37,676 nucleotides of DNA, taken from positions 396-38,071 of the forward strand of contig CAJOHU010000010.1 in NCBI GenBank assembly GCA_905234465.1, read 5' to 3'. The position numbers and the translations under genes are program-made. The notes beneath the pieces were generated by a model. The model had not been told where the DNA came from, searched no databases, and worked only from the letters and a program-made list of their open reading frames with translations. Shown in pieces: positions 7,474 to 13,467 of this stretch; position 1 is the stretch's first letter, and each line of letters starts with the position of its first letter. The DNA comes from an uncultured Alphaproteobacteria bacterium (GTDB lineage: Bacteria; Pseudomonadota; Alphaproteobacteria; Rs-D84).

Positions 7474-7761
7474 ATGGCGACAATAACAAGAAATGATCTA
7501 GCAATGAAACTGCGTGACAAGTTTGGGTTTACCGCGGCGCAGTCCGGAAAGTTGATAGATTTAATTTTTGATGAAATTTGTGAATCTTTGATTAACGGGG
7601 AAGATGTTAAATTTGCTGGATTCGGTACATTTAAAATTCTGGATAAATCGGCGCGTGTTGCACGCAATCCGAAAACAGGTGAATCTGCGATAGTATCTGC
7701 GCGGCGTGTTGCGACATTTCGTCCATGCAGTGAATTTCGCGCCCGCGTATCAAAAAAGTGA
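7474..7761 (+). CDS. ihfA: Integration host factor alpha subunit (HU/IHF family)
   Basis: This 95-residue nucleoid protein has the family layout: two N-terminal helices (about 3-40), the beta turn GFGTF (residues 49-53), and a DNA-binding arm with the intercalating-Pro motif RNPKTG at about 64-69. The sequence after the arm, SARRVATFRP, matches the IHF-alpha pattern (ARRVVTFRP) rather than HU (KAVKVPAFK), so IHF-alpha is preferred. IHF bends DNA at specific sites in replication, transcription and site-specific recombination. The ATG at 7474 follows a GGGAG Shine-Dalgarno and a strong promoter. A terminator follows at 7795. Confidence 0.88.
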   Translation: MATITRNDLAMKLRDKFGFTAAQSGKLIDLIFDEICESLINGEDVKFAGFGTFKILDKSARVARNPKTGESAIVSARRVATFRPCSEFRARVSKK

Positions 7762-7794
7762 TAGGGGTTAGTGGCTAGTGTAAGTGGTTAGTAA

Positions 7795-7822
7795 AACGGT
7801 TGCGAATCGCAAGCGTTTTTTT
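7795..7822 (+). terminator. Rho-independent terminator of ihfA
   Basis: AACGGTTGCG (7795-7804) pairs with CGCAAGCGTT (7808-7817) with one internal mismatch, followed by seven T. A GGTTAGTG array lies between the stop codon and the hairpin. Confidence 0.8.
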
Positions 7823-7826
7823 GTTG

Positions 7827-7963
7827 GTATTCCAGATAATCGTCACACCGCAGACCGGGCGGTGCCTAGGCTGAGCGTAGCGAAGACCTGCTCCGCAGGA
7901 GATTTTTCATCGCAACGCGATGAAAAACTTTGGTGTCTGCGGTGTGACGATTATCTGGAATAC
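7827..7963. mobile_element. 137-bp MITE-like element with perfect 29-bp terminal inverted repeats
   Basis: Positions 7827-7855 are the exact reverse complement of 7935-7963 (GTATTCCAGATAATCG at the outer end). The interior holds two further hairpins, CCTGC-TCC-GCAGG and TTTTTCATCG...CGATGAAAAA. No protein is encoded. Related ends occur at 1-52 and 37363-37543. I see no clear target-site duplication. Confidence 0.75.
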
Positions 7964-8034
7964 TAACCCTTGTTCCACGAAGCCTTGGCAAAGTGGAAAC
8001 TAACACTAACCACTAACACTAACCACTTACACTA
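7964..8034. repeat. 40-bp hairpin repeat plus GGTTAGTG array (inverted copy)
   Basis: Bases 7963-8001 are, read on the minus strand, nearly identical to 37258-37297 (one mismatch in 39-40 bases). The repeat contains TTCCAC...GTGGAA arms. An array of CACTAAC units follows, and its last unit overlaps the stop codon of the 8032-8781 gene. Confidence 0.75.
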
Positions 8035-8781
8035 ATCCTTGCACGCCAAAACTATATTGTCTGTTAATGTCTGTTCGGTTGCACCGCGTGAATTTAATAT
8101 AACTGTATTTTTCCCGCCCATCAAAAAGCACAACGGTTCCCAATTACCTAATACTGATAAAGATTTAAATATCGCATTGCCAGTGTTGATATTGTCTACA
8201 ACAATTATATCTGCAATTTCGCCATTCAAATGTTTTTCTGCCCGTATATCCGCATCCAACGCAACATCCAACTGTTCAATGCGTAATGTGTTCGCAGAAA
8301 AATCGCCAGCATGCGCCATGCACCATTCGTGCAATATCGGTGCAATTTTCGTATTTGTATCCCCGCCTGCAGAAATCAATGATATAAACGGTGCGCGCGC
8401 GTCACCAAAAATCTGTCCAAATAATTTTACCGCGCTTTGTACAATGTGTGTTAATTGATTTTCATCGGGAATCGGTATACACGCCGCGTCTGTTAAAATA
8501 AATGGCGGATGATTTTTTGATTTATCAAAGAAAACCGCACAATGGGTTAGATAAAATTTTTCACCTTTATTTAATTTCTTGTTTATCGCGATAATGCGTC
8601 GCAAGAAATCATCTGAATGAATATCGCACTTCATCAAAACCAAATCTTCATCCGAATTTGGCAATTCGTCATCATCAGGCGCGTATGTCCAACCAGTAAT
8701 ACACGCACATTCGTGCATTGCATTTTCAATCGCGTTTTTGTATTTATCACTAACATCACCAAAACATAAAATCTTTTTCAT
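8032..8781 (-). CDS. Phosphate acetyl/butyryltransferase-like protein
   Basis: The 249-residue protein resembles the C-terminal part of the Pta/Ptb/PlsX-type acyltransferase fold. Signs are the NHPPFILTDAA segment near residue 88, then GQIFGDARAPFISLISAGGD, and the C-terminal ADIIVVDNINTGNAIFKSL...GGKNTVILNSRGATEQTLTDNIVLA, which matches the phosphotransacetylase motif (NIEAGN-x-x-KSL, then LTSRADS). The known reaction is acyl-CoA plus phosphate to acyl phosphate plus CoA. At about 250 residues it is shorter than typical Ptb (about 300), so activity is uncertain. The start at 8781 (MKKILCFGD) has AAGGA upstream and is preferred over 8805. It is divergent from lactate dehydrogenase, so both may serve fermentative pyruvate or acyl-CoA disposal (inference). 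Confidence 0.65.
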   Translation of the reverse strand: MKKILCFGDVSDKYKNAIENAMHECACITGWTYAPDDDELPNSDEDLVLMKCDIHSDDFLRRIIAINKKLNKGEKFYLTHCAVFFDKSKNHPPFILTDAACIPIPDENQLTHIVQSAVKLFGQIFGDARAPFISLISAGGDTNTKIAPILHEWCMAHAGDFSANTLRIEQLDVALDADIRAEKHLNGEIADIIVVDNINTGNAIFKSLSVLGNWEPLCFLMGGKNTVILNSRGATEQTLTDNIVLACKD

Positions 8782-8853
8782 AATCACATTCCTTAATGTT
8801 CGCATGACAGAAATCCTAACAAAATATAAATGTTTTTATCAAATGTTTTTTTA

Positions 8854-8862
8854 TGGTATAAT
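8854..8862 (+). promoter_or_regulatory. Extended -10 promoter of ldh
   Basis: TGGTATAAT (8854-8862) is a perfect extended -10 (TGN-TATAAT). No good -35 is visible, as is usual for this class. The leader of about 22 nt carries AGGGG before the ATG at 8891. Confidence 0.6.
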
Positions 8863-8890
8863 TACACAGGAAAAATACAGGGGAAAAATC

Positions 8891-9820
8891 ATGAAGATAT
8901 CAATTATTGGTGTTGGTTCGGTTGGTTCTGCAGTGGCAACGTCGGTCAAGAACACTGGACTGGTTCACGAAATTGTTTTATATGACCGCGATGGGGTGCG
9001 CGCGCGCGCCGCCGCCGAAGACCTTGGGCATGCGACTGCGTTCGGTTTTGATGTAAAAATTTCTGCGGCGAATAATTATCGCGGAATTCGCGGTTCGGAT
9101 ATAGTTATTATTTCAGCAGGTGCGAATCAGCGTCCGGGACAAACACGTACAGACCTGTTAGAAAATAATGCAAATGTTATTCGGGATATTGTGCCGCGTG
9201 TTATGGAAAATGTTGATCCAAAACGGGTGATTTTGATTCTGGTGACAAATCCATTGGATGTAATGGTGATGTTGGCGCAAAAACTTTCAAAATTACCACC
9301 TGCGCGTGTTATCGGAACCGGAACAATGTTGGATACGGCGCGGTTGCGTACTATATTGGCACGCGGGTTATCTGTGTCGCCTCAATCAATTCATTCTTAT
9401 GTACTTGGCGAGCATGGCGACAGCAGTGTTATAGATTGGTCTTCTATCACTGTTGGCGGGCTTTCATTGGAAGAATTTTGTCACCAGGCGCGAATTCAAA
9501 TGAACGCGACGATACGCGAAAATATTGAATATCATGTCCGCAATGCCGCATACGAAATTATTCGTGGACGTGGTGCAACATGGGATGGTATCGGCAGTGC
9601 AGTTTCTGATTTATTGCGATGCATCACAAACGATGAACACCGAATATTAACAGTGTCCATTGTTGCGGGTACTGGGGCGCACACATGCGCAATGTCTTTG
9701 CCGCGGGTTATTGGTGCAAATGGTGTGGTAATGACACTTACACCAAAAATGTCACCTGCTGAATCGACGGCACTGCGGCGCAGCGTGAAAATAATTCAGA
9801 AAAACTTTTCGCGCGTTTAG
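8891..9820 (+). CDS. ldh: L-lactate dehydrogenase
   Basis: The 309-residue enzyme of the LDH/MDH family interconverts pyruvate and L-lactate with NAD(H) in the cytoplasm. The Rossmann motif is G7-V-G9-S-V-G12, with D32 set to bind the NAD ribose. Q80 in NQRPGQTR (Arg in malate dehydrogenases) points to lactate rather than malate. D148 and R151 in LDTARLR, and the catalytic H175 in GEHGDSS, match the LDH pattern. The ATG at 8891 is chosen because the Rossmann strand starts immediately and AGGGG lies upstream; the longer reading frame from 8738 overlaps the divergent promoter region. It implies a fermentative or microaerobic lifestyle. The C-terminal part carries some unusual substitutions, so a related 2-hydroxyacid substrate is possible. 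Confidence 0.88.
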   Translation: MKISIIGVGSVGSAVATSVKNTGLVHEIVLYDRDGVRARAAAEDLGHATAFGFDVKISAANNYRGIRGSDIVIISAGANQRPGQTRTDLLENNANVIRDIVPRVMENVDPKRVILILVTNPLDVMVMLAQKLSKLPPARVIGTGTMLDTARLRTILARGLSVSPQSIHSYVLGEHGDSSVIDWSSITVGGLSLEEFCHQARIQMNATIRENIEYHVRNAAYEIIRGRGATWDGIGSAVSDLLRCITNDEHRILTVSIVAGTGAHTCAMSLPRVIGANGVVMTLTPKMSPAESTALRRSVKIIQKNFSRV

Positions 9821-9865
9821 TGTCAGGGAAAACATACCCGCGCGTTGGCAAACATTCATATTTAT

Positions 9866-9890
9866 GCACGCATATTTGCGTGCTATTTTA
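9866..9890 (+). terminator. Terminator-like hairpin after ldh
   Basis: GCACGCA pairs with TGCGTGC (9866-9883) and is followed by TATTTTATTT. It sits between ldh and the small GNAT gene, so it would attenuate read-through. Confidence 0.6.
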
Positions 9891-9906
9891 TTTGCACAAG
9901 GGAATA

Positions 9907-10215
9907 ATGAATATGCCACAAGATATTGAATATGATGAATTAGAAAACGGCCGCGGTTTTTGGGCACATCGTGGAGATATGCAAATAGGCGAAATTAACA
10001 TCGCCATCGTTGGGGCAAATCGTTTAATAATTGAATCAACACGTGTTGATTCGGAATACGATAACACAGACGTTTGCAAAAATTTAGTGCGGTGTGTCGT
10101 AGAATTGGCGCGCGCTGGCGGACGCAAGATTTTGTGTCTGTGCCCGCGCGCACAATCTGTATTCAATCATTGCCCAGAATTTGATGATGTGCGTCTGATA
10201 CAAATGGCGCGTTAA
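9907..10215 (+). CDS. Small GNAT-like N-acetyltransferase (YjdJ type)
   Basis: The roughly 102-residue protein matches the short Gcn5-related family with PF14542-type architecture. It shows GFWAHRGDMQIGEINIAIVGANRLIIESTRVDSEY (two strands, then the STRV-x-SEY/PEY segment), NLVRCVVELARAGGRKILCLCPRA (acetyl-CoA-binding helix and following strand), and a terminal F-x-x-CPEF. Members acetylate small molecules or proteins, but their substrates are mostly unknown. ATG 9907 is favoured by AAGGGA just upstream; 9913 is an alternative. It abuts the stop of sodB tail to tail with no gap. Confidence 0.75.
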   Translation: MNMPQDIEYDELENGRGFWAHRGDMQIGEINIAIVGANRLIIESTRVDSEYDNTDVCKNLVRCVVELARAGGRKILCLCPRAQSVFNHCPEFDDVRLIQMAR

Positions 10216-10803
10216 TCACATATTCAAATTATCAACCACAAATTTCCAATCAATTAACCCATCAAGAAAAGTTTCAATAAAATCCGCGCGTCTGTTTTGA
10301 TAATCTAAATAATATGCGTGTTCCCATAAATCAAGTGTAAGCATCGGCGTTTTACCGTGTGCGATTGGTGTGTCTGCATCTTTTGTCGCGATAATTTCAA
10401 ATTTATCGTTATCGCGTATCAACCACACCCATCCCGAACCAAAAACATCATTCGCAACCGCGCGGAATTTTTCTTTGAATTCAGACGACCCGCCAAATGC
10501 ATCAGATATTACATCTGGGATTGCGGTATCACCGCCACGTCCAAGACAATTAAAAAAGAATTCGTGATTAAAGATTTGCGCGGCGTTGTTGAATATTTTT
10601 TGTGCATCAGAATCGCGCGATGAATTTATTATTATTTCACGCAAATCCATGTCTGAATATTTTGTATCTGCGATTAATTTATTCAGGTTCGCGATGTATC
10701 CGCCCAAGTGTTTATCATGATGCAACCGCACAGTTTCAACAGACATATACGGAACCAAATCTGTTTCACGAAAAGGTAATGGAAAATCGTTCAGGTTAAA
10801 CAT
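10216..10803 (-). CDS. sodB: Iron superoxide dismutase
   Basis: The 195-residue Fe/Mn-SOD disproportionates superoxide in the cytoplasm. Metal ligands are visible as H28 (RLHHDKH), H80 (AAQIFNHEFFFNCL), D158 and H162 (DLWEHAYYLDYQ). Gln77 in AAQIFNH is the position typical of iron enzymes, whereas manganese enzymes usually have Gly there and a Gln before the DxWEH motif; an iron or cambialistic enzyme is therefore favoured. Length and order agree with the family. The divergent gene at 10940 shares the intergenic region of 136 bp. Confidence 0.93.
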   Translation of the reverse strand: MFNLNDFPLPFRETDLVPYMSVETVRLHHDKHLGGYIANLNKLIADTKYSDMDLREIIINSSRDSDAQKIFNNAAQIFNHEFFFNCLGRGGDTAIPDVISDAFGGSSEFKEKFRAVANDVFGSGWVWLIRDNDKFEIIATKDADTPIAHGKTPMLTLDLWEHAYYLDYQNRRADFIETFLDGLIDWKFVVDNLNM

Positions 10804-10886
10804 ATCTTTAACTCCTTTGCGGATATTTTATCCCATAAAAAATTTTCTGCCACAGGAAAAATAGTTTAATTTTTTGTAAAAACATC

Positions 10887-10916
10887 TTGCACAGGCGATA
10901 CCATTATTTCTATAAT
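10887..10916 (+). promoter_or_regulatory. Promoter of the 10940-12284 operon
   Basis: TTGCAC (10887-10892) and a perfect TATAAT (10911-10916) are separated by 18 bp. GAAAGGAG follows at the right distance before ATG 10940. Confidence 0.7.
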
Positions 10917-10939
10917 CTTAGTGAAGGAAAGGAGATTAA

Positions 10940-11527
10940 ATGAAAAAATTGTCTGTTTTGATTGGGTTTGTTGGCGCGCTGTTTATCGGTGGGGCGTATG
11001 CGGCGGATATAACAATTTATCATTCACCGTCATGTCCGCATTGTCACCATGCACGTGATTTTATTTCAAATAATTTAATTTACGAATATCCGAATTTAAA
11101 TGTGACATTGGTGAATGTTATGGAATCTGAAAATCGGGATATGTTTTTTGCTGCACTTGAAAAATGCGAATACAAATCTGGTGGTGTGCCGGTTTTGGTG
11201 ATTGGTGAAAAATGTTTCCAGGGATATGGTGATTCAATGGCAGATTCTATTCGCGCTGCGATAGAAGTTGATTTGTCGGACCAAGAAAAATCTGTGGCGG
11301 TGGAAAACAGACGGGCATTGGCGGCGGATGCAGATGCGTTCAAGAAATTACACGCTGACCGGATTGATGCTGTTGTTGAACGCAATGCCGGCGACATCAA
11401 TGGTGATGTGCAAAAAAAAAATAATTCAATAAGGTCATCAAATAAAACGTGGGTGTTTTATGTGATATTGGTTGTGTTGGTATTGGGCTTGGGTTTTGTG
11501 CTGACACGCGGCGGCAACAAAAAATAA
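10940..11527 (+). CDS. Membrane-anchored glutaredoxin/thioredoxin-like protein (CPHC)
   Basis: The 195-residue protein has a signal peptide (1-21, ending AYA-A). A compact thioredoxin-like domain follows with redox motif C32-P-H-C35 in strand-loop ITIYHSPSCPHC and a cis-Pro segment GGVPVLVIGEKCFQGYG. A charged linker then leads to a C-terminal membrane helix (about 167-186) and a short basic tail. The active site therefore probably faces the periplasm. CPHC is the DsbA-type dipeptide, but the domain is closer in size to glutaredoxin. A role in periplasmic thiol oxidation or reduction is inference. It begins an operon with CvpA 10 nt downstream. Confidence 0.75.
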   Translation: MKKLSVLIGFVGALFIGGAYAADITIYHSPSCPHCHHARDFISNNLIYEYPNLNVTLVNVMESENRDMFFAALEKCEYKSGGVPVLVIGEKCFQGYGDSMADSIRAAIEVDLSDQEKSVAVENRRALAADADAFKKLHADRIDAVVERNAGDINGDVQKKNNSIRSSNKTWVFYVILVVLVLGLGFVLTRGGNKK

Positions 11528-11537
11528 CGGATAAAAG

Positions 11538-12284
11538 ATGTTTGATTTAACAACTCTTGATTATATTTATGTCGGCGTATTGTTGATATCTACTGTGTGG
11601 GCAACAATTCGTGGGGGAATATATGAAACAGTGGCGACACTATCATGGGTTGTTGCGGCGGTTGCGGCGCGGTTTTTATCGCCTATGTTGGATGGATGGT
11701 TGCAATCTTGGTTTGGTCTGGCAGAATCCACAGTCGGCACATTGGTCGCATCATATTTTATCGTGTTCTTTGTGATTTTGTTAATTGTCGGGTTCTTTAA
11801 TCAAAAACTGCGCGATAAAATTCAAGACAGCATAATGAATGTCACTGACCATACATTGGGCGTTATATTCGGAATTGTTCGCGGTGTGGTGATTATGGGG
11901 GTGGCATATTGGGTGGCACTGTGGTATTATTCTGATGCACCGCATATGCCGCGGTGGATAGAAGATGCGCGCACACGCCCAATTATGCAAATGACCGCGG
12001 TTAAATTAGACGAGTGGTTCATACCTGGCGAAGAAAACAAATTGCTGAAACGTGATGTTGCGGGCACGCACGAATCAAAAAAGATTTTTGATAATTTGAT
12101 AAATCCGCGTGTTGTTGATGATATTATTTCCCAAAAAGATAAAAAAGATGAACCACGTGTGAACGAAGAAACGGGATATAAGAATTCTGAACGCAGCGCA
12201 TTGGAAAATCAATTATTGCAAATTGAAACGGTTGCAAACGCGGTTGAGTCGCGGGAACAAGAACGCGCCAAGAATCAAGAATAA
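11538..12284 (+). CDS. cvpA: CvpA family membrane protein
   Basis: The 248-residue protein opens with the CvpA signature (TLDYIYVGVLLISTVWATIRGGIYETVATLSWVVA). It has four hydrophobic segments (about 8-25, 30-47, 65-88 and 105-130), with GxVRGxV in the fourth. The C-terminal third is hydrophilic and helical. CvpA proteins are inner-membrane proteins first linked to colicin V production and more recently to envelope stress tolerance. The Glu/Lys-rich C-terminal extension is longer than in E. coli CvpA (162 residues). It ends the operon before a strong terminator. Confidence 0.85.
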   Translation: MFDLTTLDYIYVGVLLISTVWATIRGGIYETVATLSWVVAAVAARFLSPMLDGWLQSWFGLAESTVGTLVASYFIVFFVILLIVGFFNQKLRDKIQDSIMNVTDHTLGVIFGIVRGVVIMGVAYWVALWYYSDAPHMPRWIEDARTRPIMQMTAVKLDEWFIPGEENKLLKRDVAGTHESKKIFDNLINPRVVDDIISQKDKKDEPRVNEETGYKNSERSALENQLLQIETVANAVESREQERAKNQE

Positions 12285-12291
12285 AAAACAA

Positions 12292-12319
12292 AACGGAATC
12301 AAAAGATTCCGTTTTTTTT
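12292..12319 (+). terminator. Rho-independent terminator of the cvpA operon
   Basis: AACGGAATC (12292-12300) pairs with GATTCCGTT (12305-12313) around AAAA, followed by a run of T. Confidence 0.9.
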
Positions 12320-12324
12320 GTTAT

Positions 12325-12353
12325 TTGATTTTTTTCATTTTTTGATGTATTAT
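12325..12353 (+). promoter_or_regulatory. Promoter of structured RNA copy 1
   Basis: TTGATT (12325-12330), 17-bp spacer, TATTAT (12348-12353). The predicted start near 12361 coincides with the first base of the 5' hairpin. Confidence 0.65.
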
Positions 12354-12360
12354 AAACAGT

Positions 12361-12537
12361 GACAAGGCGATGCTTTGTTGGGTGTCAGAACCCATGGTAA
12401 TACTCGGTGTCCGCGGGGACATAAAACACCTCCAGCCGCGTGGGTTGGAGGGCGGCGAATATATTGAATAAGCCCACTATTTTCCGAGTATTATAGTTCT
12501 GAACCTCCAACCACTTGCTTTGTCGGGTGGTTTTTTA
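12361..12537 (+). ncRNA. Structured RNA, copy 1 (branched fold with terminator)
   Basis: The segment folds into a 5' hairpin (ACAAGGC-GAT-GCTTTGT, 12362-12378). A long stem P1 (CAGAAC 12386-12391 with GTTCTG 12496-12501; AATACTCGG 12399-12407 with CCGAGTATT 12484-12492) encloses three hairpins. P2 is TGTCC/GGACA (12408-12421), P3 is CTCCAGCC/GGTTGGAG (12430-12450), and P4 is GGGC/GCCC (12450-12475) around loop GAATATATTGAATAA. A terminator stem AACCACTT/GGGTGGTT (12509-12532) with six T follows. Copy 2 at 31997-32167 has the same layout with different but still paired stem bases. The Shine-Dalgarno of the next gene starts about 6 nt after the T run. It could be a cis-acting leader or an independent small RNA; a divergent 6S RNA is possible because of the long closed stem, but I cannot align it to 6S by eye. 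Confidence 0.75.
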
Positions 12538-12553
12538 TACCAAGGAGGAATTT

Positions 12554-13258
12554 ATGAAGATTTTTCTTGTGTTTATATCATTGTTGTTATCTTTGCCATG
12601 TATGGTATACGCCGCTGAGCAAACAAATCAGCCCTCAGAACAAGATATCGCTGCGGCCGCACAACAAAAATTGGAAGATGCGCGCGAAAAACAAAATTCT
12701 TTGGGTAATCGCTTGGTTAATGCCGGGGCATCTGCGGCAACGGGGTATGGGGCACGAATGGTCGCAACCGCGATGGCAGAACAGTCGGCAGATGCCAAAG
12801 CTGAATCTGATATGCGTGAATGGATTGACACAATGAAATGCGAATATGGTGACGGTCAAGTATTTAATGTTGGCACCGAAACCATTTATTTGCCGGGCGG
12901 CGATGAAATATCAGAATATGCCAAAGAATATAAATACTTAGCAGAAAAATTGAAAAAAACCAAAGCGGCATTGGGGTTAAAACCCGGCATTGAATCTGAA
13001 ACAATTTATGACCGCGCCGATTATGATTTATATTCATATAACCCCGCGGAACACCAAAGCAGTGGTAATGTATCTGTATCACGTGCATTAATGGACAGCA
13101 CCAGTGAAGACGCAATCGCATGGGCAGAACAAAAACAAGAATCTGAACAAGATAAAAACTGGGGTTTGGGTATCACCGCAATAGGCGTTTTTGGCGGTGC
13201 CGCAACAAACATTATTATTAATAACAAAGACAACAAAAATGATGATTCTGAAAAATAA
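12554..13258 (+). CDS. Secreted hypothetical protein downstream of structured RNA copy 1
   Basis: No family is recognised. The 234-residue product has a signal peptide (MKIFLVFISLLLSLPCMVYA) and an Ala/Gln/Glu-rich coiled coil (about 28-60). A Gly/Ala-rich stretch (GASAATGYGARMVATAMAEQ) follows, then a central region with one Cys, a Glu/Gln helix, and a C-terminal Gly-rich hydrophobic segment (GLGITAIGVFGGAATNIII) with a polar Asn/Asp/Lys tail. The last part resembles the Gly-rich helix of the proteins at 293 and 717 in style. ATG 12554 is fixed by AAGGAGG; the gene begins 17 nt after the terminator T run of the RNA, so the RNA may control it. Confidence 0.75.
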   Translation: MKIFLVFISLLLSLPCMVYAAEQTNQPSEQDIAAAAQQKLEDAREKQNSLGNRLVNAGASAATGYGARMVATAMAEQSADAKAESDMREWIDTMKCEYGDGQVFNVGTETIYLPGGDEISEYAKEYKYLAEKLKKTKAALGLKPGIESETIYDRADYDLYSYNPAEHQSSGNVSVSRALMDSTSEDAIAWAEQKQESEQDKNWGLGITAIGVFGGAATNIIINNKDNKNDDSEK

Positions 13259-13287
13259 AACATCTGCGGATGCGCCGCAGAAAATCC

Positions 13288-13363
13288 TGGTGCCGGTTAT
13301 CGGACTTGAACCAATGACCTACTGATTACAAATCAGCCGCTCTACCAACTGAGCTAAACCGGC
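13288..13363 (-). tRNA. tRNA-Thr (anticodon UGU)
   Basis: A 76-nt cloverleaf with encoded CCA, acceptor GCCGGTT/AACCGGC. The anticodon arm GCTGA-TTTGTAA-TCAGT gives TGT. Confidence 0.95.
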
Positions 13364-13432
13364 AACACCGTGTAATTATACATATCCGCATTACATATGC
13401 AAGCAAAATTTTCTGATTTTTTAAAATAAACC

Positions 13433-13460
13433 TTGAAAATGCGACATAGTAGGATAACAT
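13433..13460 (+). promoter_or_regulatory. Promoter placing transcription start at the ATG (leaderless)
   Basis: TTGAAA (13433-13438), 16-bp spacer, TAACAT (13455-13460). The ATG at 13468 is 7 nt beyond the -10 and no Shine-Dalgarno is present. Confidence 0.55.
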
Positions 13461-13467
13461 AGAAAAC

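Noticed and set aside
7784-7966. 60-codon plus-strand ORF across the 7.8-kb intergenic region
   Set aside because: It lies across a terminator and the inverted-repeat element, has no Shine-Dalgarno, and its sequence simply translates the repeat.
8891-9820. Malate dehydrogenase for the 8891 gene
   Set aside because: The specificity position before RPGQTR is Gln, as in lactate dehydrogenases, not Arg.
12361-12537. Assignment of the structured RNA as 6S RNA, SRP RNA, RNase P RNA or tmRNA
   Set aside because: The diagnostic SRP loop, RNase P core motifs and tmRNA tRNA-like end are absent. 6S remains possible on shape but I could not align its conserved bulge, so no class was assigned.
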